64,000 bases of DNA, from positions 89,080,001 through 89,144,000 of the forward strand of contig NC_133157.1 of NCBI RefSeq assembly GCF_040802235.1. Reading direction: 5' to 3'. Each line of letters begins with the position of its first letter. Positions within the stretch are counted from its first letter, which is position 1. The DNA comes from Manis javanica (Eukaryota > Chordata > Mammalia > Pholidota > Manidae). Below the pieces are notes generated by a model that was given only the letters and a program-made list of their open reading frames with translations, searched no databases and was not told where the DNA came from. Positions 22,750 through 34,389 of the stretch are shown here, piece after piece. The position numbers were made by a program, and so were the translations under genes.

Positions 22750-24780
22750 GTTGCAGACCTCAGGTTGGCAGTAAAATGTTAGTCAAAGTACTGGCTAGTC
22801 CACTAAGGTACAAGTTCATACAGTCCCCAGTTTTAGCCTCGGGCCCAGTATGTCTACTTTATCTCAAAAGACACCATGGATTTTCCTTTCTGGAGTTCGA
22901 AGCTCCAAAAGATTATAATTGGCCATACCCCCAAGTCCCTGTTTTATTTTCTATAAATTAAAAAATAAAAGCAAAAAGCTCTTGCCCCCAGCATGGCAAA
23001 CCTTCTCAAAGAAGAATATAAAATGCAGTAAAAGTTCCTGGTGGGGAAATTGGTTGGATAATTGTAAGAAGTCAGGAGTCCACCAGGATGGACAGATGGG
23101 CAAGGGGACCTGGCTCTAGACATGCCATGCACACGCACAAGGGCAGGGCAGGCTGCACCCACTTCGCAGGCCTGTTGTGGGGACACTGAAATGTCCGTTG
23201 ATTTAGAATCATCTCTGACACATTAAGGAAGATGGGGTATTTTGGATTTCGTGGTTCACCCTCTCCTCAATATCTGTGTTTGGTAAAAAAGGAGCCCATG
23301 GTCAAAAGGAAGCAGCCCCCGCCCCCCACCCACCTGACACAGTAGACTTGACCTTTGAGTGACCTCAGATTCTAGAGCCCCTCACCCCAGCAGATCCTGC
23401 CTTCCCCATGCAGCCCCTGGCTATCCCCTACTTTGGAATGAGGCAAGACTGGACCGCCCTGCTGCCCTCAGGAAGCCTCAGGTTTGGCACAGCAGAAACT
23501 GTACACCTGCTAACACTGGAGGGCACCTGCATATCCCAGGGATTCTGGAGACCAAGTTAGAGTGCACAGACCCAGTGTGGGAGCCCATGGCTCTGGGCTT
23601 TCTCCCGTCCTCAGCCCTGACAGCCCCTCGCTGTGAATCCGGACGTGCAGCCACCCCTCTGCTTCCCAGCCCCTCCCCATCTCTAAAGGCTTATCTCCCG
23701 GCTCGCCGTCATGCTTCCCAACCCCGCCCCTGTTATGATGTTTGCCAGTTTCAGTGGCCACAGTCACGATGCCCCCTCCCTCCTCGCCCACTCTTGTCAT
23801 CCACCCACCTCAGACACGCACCTCCCGTTCACACAGCAATTCTGGTGTTTACCATTTCGGGCATCACAGCTCATCTTCTTTACCTGTCTGCTGCTGCCAC
23901 TAATTCTCCAGCTCTCCTTATCGCAGTTAAATGATCCGTGCTCTCAATCTCACCCTTACACACAGCTTTAACTCACACAATCCTTTCTTGCTTTGTCACA
24001 TGCATTTGGAAAAAGTCCCAAGCTGGACAAACCCAATTTCCCCAGGACTGGCCCTGGGCTGGCTCTCATGGAATGGCCCCAGGCTCCTGGCTGGTAATGG
24101 CTGTGCCACACAGACTGCTGGGTGATGTGAAGTTCACAGTGGACTTCCCACCGTTCTGCACCTGCACCCAAGCACCTGTGGTGGCAGGGAGCCCCTGCTG
24201 TGCTGACAGGCCTCACCTTAACTCTGTGACATCAAATGGGCCCTTCCTGTTTCCAGCTGCCACACCACGTGTCCTGCTGCACATAGCCTTGTGCCCTCAC
24301 TGCCTATTTCACCGAAAAAAAAAAAGGAGCCATGAGAACAAATTCCCACCACCACAGGAACCACAGTCCTGCCTCGTCGACAACACATTCTATCTTGCCT
24401 CCTGTCACTGTGCACTGCCCACACGCTCGTCTGGGAAAACCTCTCCCCTTGCTTACTAGCTCCTATGCCTCCAGTACATTGCCCCCCGAATGCTGCCCAC
24501 CCCCTTGCATAACAAAAGTTCCCACTGCAGTGGAACCACGGTCAGCATAGCAATGCACTGTAACTCCACGGCTGAAAGGAAAAACAATGACCACTGAAAA
24601 CTTCTGACTCCACAAGCTGTCATAGCTACAGCACTGTGCTGGGTCTTGTCTAGTTTTCCCCTTATTATAGGGGACGGGTTCCTAGAACTACGTTCTCAAA
24701 GGCCCTGCCACCAGGGCTCTGCCTAGATTCCTCATAACATCTGGAAGGTAGAGGGGCAGAGTTCTCGTTTAGAAGCAAGT
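22750..24780. other. Unassigned sequence
   Basis: Two kilobases with no recognised gene. The pyrimidine-rich stretch from about 23680 to 24550 leaves a 191-codon and a 173-codon open frame, but neither has a domain. An A11 run sits at 24315-24325. Part of this tract may be ancient LINE sequence. Confidence 0.35.
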
Positions 24781-24784
24781 ATCC

Positions 24785-25172
24785 CCTGGACATCCTGACC
24801 TTAATCCTGCCTCAGGACCTTTGCATGTTCTGTTCCAGGGGGAACCCCTTCTCTCCCAGGGAGACATGTGGCTCACGTGTCTACTTAAATGCCATCTTCT
24901 CAATTAGATCATCCTGATCATACTATTTAAAATGTCAGCCTGCTCCTCCTCCATACCCAGGGCTTATTGATTCTCTTTTCCTAACTTGTTTGCTCCTCTA
25001 GCATTTATCACTGGATGACCTTCCATGTGGATGCAGATTTATTTCTTCATTTCTGTCCTCACTAGAATGTACCCTCTCCAGGCACAGGGGTTTTCATGTT
25101 TTATGCACTGTTAGAATAATCCTGATAAACAGTAGATACTCAGTTTTTTTGTTGATTGGGCCAAAGGAATGA
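24785..25172 (+). mobile_element. LINE-2 (L2) 3' end
   Basis: The order of blocks is that of the L2 3' end: 'cctttgcatgttctgttcc' (24819), 'cacgtgtctacttaaatgcc' (24874), 'tagcatttatcac' (24999), 'actagaatgtaccctctcc' (25061), and a tail like 'cagtagatactcag' (25131) followed by 'ggaatgaatataat'. L2 is extinct in placental mammals, and this copy is accordingly diverged. Confidence 0.75.
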
Positions 25173-25199
25173 ATATAATATGTTATTTAAAGCTAAAAT

Positions 25200-26340
25200 G
25201 TTTCTCCTGAGCACCTCTTTAGGTGGAACTTCTAGGTTCTGGTATGTCAAGCTTGTATTTTTGTCAGAGTCTAGATATCCTACTTGGTTTTAATTTCCTT
25301 TCTGCATTAGGCTTTGTCAAGAGATGGGCTTAACAGTCTGGATCAGATGGCATGTTTGTCTTTTTATGGCCATTTTGTTTGTTCCTTGTTTTCTTACAAA
25401 TTTTTTGTTCTGCAGTTTGACCAGAGAATTATGCTTGTGCTCTGGCTAATTGCTGGAGTACACTGAGGTTTTCATGCCCTCTTACAGCCAACTTTATGTA
25501 TCATTGGTGCTTGAAAAAAGTGATAAATTATGTTATTTTGGTCTTCTGTAACTTATTTTTTGTCCACTTACTCTGTTAGGGACTGAGCATGGTTATGATC
25601 TAGTATTAATATGTGCTCTGTGTAGCTTTCCTTGTATAGCTGTGCTTTATCTTGTATGAATGTCGGTGTCATTTCATGTGGTGGACGGATAGTAGTAACT
25701 TAAAGAATACGCACTGCTGTGTCTTTGTGGCGGGCTGTGCCTTTGTCATGGTGAGGCAGACTCCTCCCTCTTTCTCGATGCCGTTTTCCTTGAACCCACG
25801 CCGCGTCAGGGGGTGGCCTGCTTTCCGTCTCGTTAGCATTTGCCTGCTCTGCCTCTGCTCCTCTTCTTGCCCTCAAACATTTTGATTCACTTTAGGTATA
25901 TTTCTAATAGACAGGACAGCATTTGATTTTGCTTTGTGACTCAATATTTGAGTCTTTTTTCTATATATATTAACTTAATGCATTTACATGCGTTTATTTG
26001 ATATCATCTTATTTCTGTTCTATGTTAAACATTGTTTTTAATAGCTCTTTAAATTTAATTTCTGATTTTTAATTTTTTTACTGATATATGTACAATAATA
26101 TGCACAAATCTTAGCATACAGCGCGGTGAATTTTGACAAATGTATCCACTCATGTGACCATCACCCAGAGCAAGATATCAAACATTCTCTCTTCTTCCCC
26201 TTCACCTACTTTCCCCATCTCCAATTCCCAAAGCGACCAGCAGCCTGTTCTCCTGTTTATGAGTTTGCAACAGCTGTTAAATGTTTATGTGTGGTTTGAT
26301 GTACATGTTTCCCTTGTAATTTATTAAAGTGGTTAACTTA
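25200..26340 (-). mobile_element. AT-rich ancient L1-derived sequence, antisense
   Basis: Several stretches resemble the complement of L1. The clearest are 'gatatcatcttatttctg' and 'gttctatgttaaacattg' (26000-26034), and a block near 26130-26180 around 'catgtgaccatcacccagag'. These parts come from different positions of an L1, so more than one old insertion is likely. Divergence prevents exact borders. Confidence 0.45.
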
Positions 26341-27560
26341 GATTATAATTAAATATAATGCACTTAACTCTTGCTTTCTTTGGATAAAATCCATTGACTC
26401 CTTATCATAAGCCATGACAAATAGTCTATTTCTATCCCAACAAGTCACTTTAATCTTGTTCAATTATTTCTCTGCTGTTTCCCTTTGTATTTTAAAATTG
26501 TATCTCTCTCTTAATTTATTCATCAGCTTTATTGATCTCTGGTTCTCCAAGATGAAGAAAGCATCTTGGAGATAGTTTACAATGCCTATCAAATGTCATC
26601 TGCCCTTCCCTCACAATCATTGTCATACTAATCTTCACTTAAATAGGCAATGCTCCCAGCCTGTCCTCTGCTGTGACTTCTCATTCATCTGTGTGCTGTC
26701 TCAAGTGTTTCCTACAGTGATTTCTGAAATTACTGTACATTTAAAAATATTTTTCCTTCTTGCTTTTAAGTCAACAGTTTCGTTGGGGTCAAATATTTTC
26801 AGTCAGTTTTTCTTTTTCTGAGGACTTTTTAGATTCTGTTTAACTATCTTCCAGTATTGACTGCTGCTATGGAAATGCAGGAGGCCAGCCTAAGGCTTCC
26901 CAAACTCAAAAACATGACCATTTGTAGGGTGTGTCTCAGGGTTGCTGGTTCTTTGCAGACTTTTCTTAAGAAACAATGTGCCCTTTCAATAAGAAATCAT
27001 GTTTTCTTTGGTTTCAGGAAAGCTTTGCATCATTGTATTTTAAAACATTTGTTCTGTGTTGTTAAGTTCTCCGCCAGTGACAGTCACATGTGTGCTGGAT
27101 CTCCTTTCCTGTTGTGTCTCGTGCTTTCTCTCAGATCTTTAATTGCTAAGCTCATTTCCACTTCAGCGTCTCAGCTTTCTTGGTATTGTGTCTCAGCCCC
27201 TGTTCTTCAGTGTTTGTATTTCTCTGTGTCGCTTCCAAAGGGGCCTACTCTCCTGGAAGAACACTTCTTTCCTGAGCTCCATAGTCTTGTAGTTCAACTC
27301 CTGCTGCAGCCTTTCCATCATATCTGCAAATCTTGTATCTTTGATTCCACATTTGCTTTATAGGGGCTATTTCTTCACTATTTTGTTGATTCATGGCAAC
27401 ATGTTTATTCACAATCCATCTGATCTGTAATGGTATTTTTCAGGGGAGAGTTCTTTGAAATTTTATTTTCCTCCTTTGTTCTTTCTTTTATTTCATGCAG
27501 TTCATTTGATTAGATGATGTACCTGACTTATTTCCTTATCTATCTTTAAAAGAGATGAGT
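26340..27560. other. AT-rich tract, probably decayed LINE sequence
   Basis: The T-rich plus strand resembles the general composition of antisense L1 or HAL1 but I cannot match specific blocks. The 168-codon frame at 26857-27363 has no recognisable domain and I do not regard it as a gene. Confidence 0.35.
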
Positions 27561-27564
27561 TCTT

Positions 27565-28760
27565 CCTGGACAAGGTATTTTCAGGGAAGGGGCATGGGCT
27601 GTTCCAAGCTAGCAGGACTCTTGTGTGTGACACAGGGCTGTGTGCTCCATTGAGTTCTGCTGGCCTTTGTTCTCCCCCACCAGCAGAGACTTCAGCTCAC
27701 AGCTCAGAATCTCTGTTCTCCAGCCCTCCTGATCAGCAAACTGCTCCCAGCAAACATGGCTTGTTTCTCTGCTTCTCCATCTTCTTAAGTACTTGCACAA
27801 AGCTTGTTAGAGCAAAGCACACCTGCCATTATAGTTCCATTACTGCAAATAAGGGATTTGTAGATGGCATTTTTGCCAATGCACTTACTTGGAGAAACCT
27901 TCTCTGCCTCTCTGCACCATCCCATGGGGTGCTGTGTGATCTCCAGGCTGGTTCTAAAGACACTGCAGCCACTGTACCCTTGGCTGCATCTGTGAGTCAG
28001 TAAGTCTTGCCTGATTTCTCTAATTAAGTCGGGGGAGGGCTTCCCCTGGCTCTTCTATTTCTCATTGTTGGGAGACCAGAAAGAATCTTATTAACAGAGC
28101 TTTAGTGTTTCCAGTCACTCTTTCCTGCCTTCTTGCATCTCAGATAATGGTAGAAAACCCCCAAGAAAACACAGCAGGAACATTCATCCTTATCATTGTC
28201 ACTGAGACTATTTTTCCTTAATCAGAATCAAGGTTGACATTGGTTAGCCTTATTGGTCTTACTTATTGACACCAATTGCATCTCTATCCAAGGACTAGTA
28301 ATCCTTACCAAATATAGGAGGGCATTTCCTTCGTAAAACAGCTCCCAGCATCAAAACAAAACAAAACAAACAACCCACAACATTTTCTCAGATGCTAGGT
28401 CATCAGGGTCTCCTTTCTTTCAAAATAACTCAAATATTTTAGGCAGATCAGAACATTGCTTAAAACCATTTCCAAGTATGTTTCTCCTGCTGCCATCAGG
28501 ACTTTATAGAGTCTTTGCACTAAAGACCCCTGGCAGCTGGGGACAGCCCTACCTAAAGCCTGGCTGGATGGAGACTTTCAGATTTGGCTTTGTGAACTTG
28601 GGGGAGATGTGGTGCATTACTTTTGATTAATTTTGATCATATTCAAGTTTTCCTCCCTGTACCCTCTCACCCATGTGCACTGGAGAATAGCTGCATCTTT
28701 ACAACTGACTTCAGTTTGGACACTTTTTGAGAAACTGTGTATCTCCAAGTACCAAGACCT
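27565..28760. other. Unassigned sequence
   Basis: No gene or assignable mobile element seen. The stretch includes the short (CAAAA)n tract at 28352-28373. Confidence 0.4.
28352..28373. repeat. (CAAAA)n short tandem repeat
   Basis: About four CAAAA pentamers in a row, the last ones drifting to CAAA. No SINE body is recognisable upstream. Confidence 0.8.
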
Positions 28761-28764
28761 ACAC

Positions 28765-29045
28765 TGTCCCATAGGTAGCCAGTAGCTCATGTGGCTGGTA
28801 ATGTTTCACAGGTGGCTGGTCCAAATTGAGATGGTTGCATATGGTAAAAAAGAAAGTCAAATATCTCACTAGTAATTTTTTACATTGGCTGCATGTTGAA
28901 ATAGCATTTCCTTATACTGAGTTAAAGAAAACATATTATTAAAATTAATTTTTCTCTGTTTAAATTTTTCAGTGTGGCTATTAGAGAATTAAACATTTCA
29001 CAGATGGTTCACATTTGTGACTCATATCATATATGGATCTAGACA
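28765..29045. mobile_element. hAT-Charlie non-autonomous DNA transposon
   Basis: The segment begins with a 'tgtcccataggtagccagtag' type end and contains 'agtcaaatatctcactagta' (28854), 'ttacattggctgcatgttga' (28880), 'acatattattaaaattaatt' (28931) and 'gtgtggctattagagaatta' (28972). This order matches a common mammalian hAT-Charlie-type MER element. No transposase frame is present. The subfamily name is not certain. Confidence 0.65.
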
Positions 29046-29149
29046 CAGGCCTGGGCTCATTTCTGAATGCTGGGCCAGGTGAAGGGCCTGGAAAGTGGTA
29101 GATGGCAGTGAGCTGGGATCGTCCAAAGAGGCACTTTAGACCCACCCCA

Positions 29150-29290
29150 CTGTTTGCTCACCGTGCAGCCTTGGCCAAGTGACTCAGCCTCTCTGTACCT
29201 CAGTGTGCAAGGCTGTGAGCTTGGGCACAATGACATCTTCAGACACAGAGATGACTGTCAGGTGATGAACAAAGCATGTCACACATGGTT
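29150..29290 (+). mobile_element. MIR SINE
   Basis: 'gcagccttggccaagtgact' (29165) followed by 'cagcctctctgtacctcagt' (29186) is the conserved MIR core in sense orientation. The segment after it is decayed. Confidence 0.7.
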
Positions 29291-29294
29291 AAAC

Positions 29295-30300
29295 GTTTTC
29301 CCTTTGGCAAAACGAAAGGACTTCAAAAGCACACTTATTTGTCATTTGAACAGCTCTGCCAGGGGGTTGCGTGAAGCAGATGCTTACATGGAGCACAGGA
29401 TAGGATGTCTGTGGCTGAGTCCTAGGTGGAGGCCACTCCAGGTGAGCAGGTGCAGGAGCAGGGGGGAGGGTGAGCACCTGGCGACTCCATGAAAATCCCA
29501 AGAAGGGGAGTAAATAACTCAGCAGCCCCCAGCTCTTGAGGAGCACAGCAGAGGCAGGCTGGAGCACTCTGCCAGCCTCATGTTTACGGCCTGTGGGGAG
29601 GCGGGGAGGGCAGCCCACCAGAGAGGCTCCTGGTGATTGTGGATCAGCAATTCAAAGTTTGGAACAGCCCAAGTGCTTTCTGCCCAGACGACACTGTCCC
29701 AGGATGACACCCTATGACTGACCTTTCTTACCTCGTGATTTGTTCAGGTGAATTTCCCAGCAGTTACTGTAGTTGTAGCGTGGCCACTCTCACATAGCAA
29801 GGCGGTGATTACCCAAAGCAGGGCAGGTTGATCCTGGAGGCCGCATTGAGAAGTGCAGGAAGGTGCTGAGTGGAGCCAGGCTTCGGGGAAGGTGGCCCAG
29901 GCCCCCAGCCCTGGACAAGACACGGGCAATTTGGTTTCTCAGCTCCCTGTACATTTTTAGAGGGGCTGTGTTCTTTCATGGGAGATACATGGGCTTGAGA
30001 CTTTCCACTTGAATCTCACACTTCCGAAGCTCATGAGCTCTGCAGTGTTCATACAAGGGCCTACTCTGAGAAGATGTCCTAATTGACTACGCTGTGAATG
30101 CATACTGTACCTGGGAGAGCTCTGGTCTCCAGTGAGCTACTGGCCAAATCAGCAAAGAAGGAAGAAGTGTATAGAGACATGCAAATATCTGAAGAGTCTT
30201 CTACTGCTGTATGTATTCCTGAACATATGTATTTGATTATTCCTACGACTTTGTATTTATCATTATTTATAATCACATGGTTATTATGATGTACATGTAT
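29295..30300. other. Unassigned sequence
   Basis: I see no gene or clear repeat. AT content rises towards the right, before the LTR. Confidence 0.4.
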
Positions 30301-30304
30301 TTAT

Positions 30305-30705
30305 CTTGGTGGGCCCCGATGAGGGCTGGTATTCACACTCTTGTGTTGGGCCCTCCCAGTGCACTTGATCACGAGCCTTGCTTCAGCCAATAGGACATCA
30401 GCAGGCATGCCCAAGAGGCTTGATTAGGGCTTGCACGTTAGGCCAGTCTACTTGGAACACTGTCTCCTGCAGCCCAGGTCTGATTTAAAGGGATCCAGCT
30501 ACCCTGGTGAGAAGGCCATGTGAGAGAAAGGGCGGCAGGGTAGCCCCGAGCCCAGTGAGGAAACCGTGTGGGGTGCTCCAACCCCCACAGGGCCTTGTGC
30601 ACAGCCCAGAGCACAAGTCATGAGGCCCAGTCCGTCATCATGGCTCTAACTCAGTAACTCTCAATGTAGTGGGTTGTACAGCGATAGATGACTGAGACAA
30701 TACTA
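30305..30705 (+). mobile_element. MLT1-like LTR
   Basis: The segment includes 'gcttcagccaataggacatc' (30380), 'ccagctaccctggtgagaag' (30494) and 'gccatgtgagagaaaggg' (30514). It ends in a diverged terminal block that closes 'tacagcgatagatgactgag' (30676). The terminal block is the usual sense-strand end of MLT1-like LTRs. No internal region or second LTR is seen. Confidence 0.6.
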
Positions 30706-31109
30706 CTTAGGAAAACTGCTGAACGATGGAAAAAGATTAAATCATGCAACTAAATACATATAATAAGAAAGGATTGAATGAATCACTGAGGAAGTTACAC
30801 AGGAAAATTAGAAGTAGAAAAAACCCTACAGCCTGAAGTAAGGTCAGCTCGCAGGGAAGCTGGTGACTGCGTCCTGAACGATCTCAGGTGTGCTGAGCTT
30901 CGTATACCAAAACCAAGTGAGGAGACATGGCCAGTTACAGGATCTACTGTCAGAAGGAAAAACGCAATGGCCCTCTGGACTAGGAGTCTGCAGGTAAATA
31001 CAGCGTCCATGCTGGGCCAGAGAGAAGTCAGACAAGCCTGTTCCCAGCAGGCTTCACTGAATGGCGTTGAGTGCAAATTTTCCTTTATCTTCCTTTTATC
31101 ATGAAATAT

Positions 31110-31925
31110 CAAATGCAATCAGAAAATTACACAGAAACAAGAGTAAAGACCTCGTAGCCAGGACCTGGGTCAGAAAGATAACATTACCACTCCCAGAGGA
31201 CCCCTGCCTCCCCCACAAAGGAACAATTATCTGGCTTTGATGGAAATCACTTCCTTATTCTCCTGTACCAACTGCATGGGATAGTCTAGTTTTGCCGGTT
31301 TTGATTCTTTATCTTAATGAAAGCACGTGGTACATATTCTTTGGTGTCCAACTTGCTATGTTTAGCTGTAGACCACACCTTTTCATTCCTGCCTAGCACT
31401 ATGCCTTATGAATATATCTCTGTTTCTGACATACATTGGGTTTATCTACAGTTGGGGCTGTAACAAACACTGGGCCTTGAGTACTTGTGCAGATCTCTTG
31501 GTACACATGTCCATGCTGTGCTGTGGGGAACACACCTAGGGGTGAGATTGCCAAGTCCTACGTGATTTGTGTCCTTGGCTTTAATAAGTGGTGTTGAGCT
31601 GGGTTCCAAAGCGGCTGCGCTGACAGAAAGAAGCCCTTACCACAGTGGGAAAGAGCTTCGTCCATTCACATCCCCACCGAACCCATTTTGGCCATCACAC
31701 TGTGGTTTTCATTGCCCTGAGTATTCATACACTTATGTACCTACTCACAGATGTATTGTGCCCTGAAGGTCTCTTGCTCAGTGTTCTATCTGATCGTCAT
31801 CTTCTCAGTCGATCTGTGGGGATCCTTCCGTGCTTGGGATCAGAGGCCCCTGGGAGGCCTGAGCGCTGCAGCCTCTCCTCACTCTGCTCGGTTCGTCTTC
31901 CGCTCTTAGTAGCGTCCATTGGTGA
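31110..31925 (-). mobile_element. Old L1 fragment, antisense
   Basis: The plus strand reads as the complement of the L1 3' region. Recognisable points are 'ctgggtcagaaagataacat' (31166), 'ggtgtccaacttgctatg' (31343), a diverged 'cacctaggggtgagattgcc' (31533), and 'ttccaaagcggctgcgctga' (31603). It is 5'-decayed and has no intact frame. Confidence 0.7.
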
Positions 31926-31929
31926 CTGG

Positions 31930-34170
31930 AGGTCTTAAAATTGTTGTAGAAGTGGTTTATCAAGTCTTTCCCTGTGTGGACAATGCTTCTTGCATCTTGT
32001 TTAATTACTCTTTCCCTATCCAATGGTCAGGACAATAATTCTTTGACATTTCTTCATTGCTTTCCTCTCCCAGCTGGCCCTACAAGCACAGGTCCTTGGC
32101 GAGGTAGTGCTGGATTTCCTCTCATTCCCACCCAGGTCTCCACCTGACCCAGTGCCATCTATGGAAAAGACTTGTCCTCCACACGGTCAGTTTTCCCTTG
32201 GCTCTCTGTTCTGTTCATACCTTGACTTCAGTCACTACTCTGAGCCTGTTCAGTGTGACCCCTGGACCCAGCTGCCCTTGTGGAGACTGGAGGGGTGATG
32301 GAGGAGCAGCCCCATGGGGCCCACCCCTGGGGGTCTCCACCTTCACTGCCATCTGGCTCAAGTTCTCGACATAGCTTTTGGTTCTCTGAAGGTTTTAATT
32401 GGACCTTTTTATATCATATTCAGCTTTTATCTTGTCTTTAGCAGGAGTTGTATTCCAAATGACCCAACTCATCATTACCAGAAGCAGATGTTTGGGTCAT
32501 CAGTGGGAAGCGTGACTCACAGCGCCTTTGGACATGCAGGAGGATGGACTGTGGCACGTGAGGGCTTCAGACCCCCACACATGCCTGGGATGGGCTCAGG
32601 GGATGCTTTTGCCCAGGGACTGAGATAAATGTACCCTCAGGGTTTAAGACTAAGAGGGAGACTCTGTAGAGAGAGGCTGTGCCTAGCAGAGAGAAGGTCA
32701 TGGAGGGGCATGTCATGAGTGGCAGGCGCTGCAAAGCTTGCTTAAGCTTAGGTAACTTTAGTTCCAAGTAACATGCAAATGAATCACACCAGCATAATTG
32801 ACAAGCTGTATCATTGTGCGTTTTGCAAATTCTGGAGTCACGGTGATTCCAGGGTCTATGAATTCACTGCCTGGTAACATTGCCAAGAACAGGGTGTCTC
32901 CATCTTGCTCAGCAGATAGGCCCGCAGAAGGCCTGCCCCCACAGCTGCAGGCCCTGCCCCGCGATCCCCCCAGCCACCGCAGTGGGTGCCAAATGGGAGG
33001 CCTGCTCCCTCCCTGCCCTCCCCTTGGTTTCTTTTCTTAGTGACAAAAGCAACCTTCCCTGAGGCCTCCAGAAGAGTCTGCCTTGGGCCCCTTTGGTTGC
33101 AAGGGCCTGAAAGTCATGCCTGATGCAACCACTGGAAGGTGGATCGTGGCTCATTGTTCAGGACTGGGATGTACCCACCAGCACCCCCCAAAGACCTGCT
33201 GTGGGCTGGGAAATGGTCTTGAAAAACCCCAGAAGAGTAGGTTTGAGTTGAGTGTGTATGGCCTGGGTAGGAGAGGACAGGAGACGGGCTCACAGACAGA
33301 CAGGCTGGGCCTGAGAGTGGGAAGGAAAGAAGGGGTAGGGAGGGATGGAAGGGGAAGGGGCTGAGGACAGCCACCCAGGAGGGGCAGGGGCATCAGAGCC
33401 GCTCACCCTCTGGGAAGGGTGTGCTGGCCCTGCCTCTCCTCCCTCCCTGTTTTCACCATCTGGAATGTTCCATCAGCCCGTCTCCGGGCCCAGGCCTGCA
33501 CAGCCAGCCCCCCATGCAGGCTATCCACCATGCTTGCAGCTCACAGACCCTGGGGCTTTAGAGGGTAGCAGGATGGGTCCATGTCTGACAAAAGCCTTAG
33601 GAGTCCCAGGAGGCGGGGCGGCAACAGCGCCGGCCAGCACAGCCCAGACTGCTGGGAGCCCTGGTGAGGACCAAGCCTGAGGGGCAACCCCTTGCTGCTC
33701 TGGTCTTTCCAGGTACGACCATCCTTCATAACGATAGAGCCCAGCAGCACAGGTGTGATGGGCTCCCAGGAACCATTCACGCCTGAGCTTAGCTTGTGGC
33801 CTCTCTGGGGGCAGCTCTTCGGCGGGAGGCTGAGCCTCCCCAAGGGCCGGCCAGGTGGTGGTGTGGGCCTCCAGCTGGTGTGGGCCCTTGTCCCCGAGCT
33901 GGTGGAGTCTCCGTCTGGGTGGCGAGCGTCAGGCTGTGACTCTGATCCAGAGGTGTCCTGGCACAAAGCGGAGCGAAGGCTGTGGCTTTGCTTTGTTTAT
34001 GGACAGAGTTGGTCATGATTCTGTGCCGTTTCATTGAGCAAACATGGCATCCGGCCCTGGTGACCAGGTGGCTGGCAGGTCACGCCTCCTTTGCAGATAC
34101 TCCGGCTTCCCAGCCATTGCATCCAGGCCTCCTGCTGAGCGTGGCTTTCAAGGGTGCGGATCTGAGCCCT
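31930..34170. other. Unassigned GC-richer sequence
   Basis: About 2.2 kb without a recognised gene. Open frames of 80-141 codons overlap on both strands. A plus-strand G-quadruplex motif lies at 33332-33360. Confidence 0.4.
33332..33360 (+). other. G-quadruplex motif in purine-rich tract
   Basis: Five runs of three to four G residues are separated by spacers of one to six bases, within a purine tract at about 33316-33362. This meets the common G3+N1-7 pattern. Confidence 0.7.
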
Positions 34171-34174
34171 GCAA

Positions 34175-34385
34175 ATGTTCTGTAAGGGACCAGATAGTAA
34201 GTACTTTAGGCTTTGAAGGCGGTATGCTCTGCATTCCAACTACTCAACCCTGCTGTTAGCACGTGAAAATGGTCATAGAAAAATTATAAATGAATGAGTG
34301 TGGTTGTGTGTAAATAAAACTTTATTTACAGTAAGCAGGGAGGGCACTGGACGTGGCCCACAGCAGAAGTTCCAACCCCTGAGCT
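34175..34385. mobile_element. hAT-Charlie non-autonomous DNA transposon
   Basis: The segment begins 'ttctgtaagggaccagatag' (34179), continues 'actttaggctttgaaggcgg' (34203) and 'caactactcaaccctgctg' (34237), and has the near-palindrome 'taaataaaactttatttac' (34311). It ends in 'gttccaacccctg' (34369), a diverged form of the usual terminus. The order matches a common Charlie-type MER element. No transposase is encoded. Confidence 0.8.
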
Positions 34386-34389
34386 CATA

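Noticed and set aside
26857-27363. 168-codon plus-strand open frame in AT-rich DNA
   Set aside because: A long frame in AT-rich sequence is unusual, but the context is decayed LINE-like DNA and the translation has no recognisable domain.
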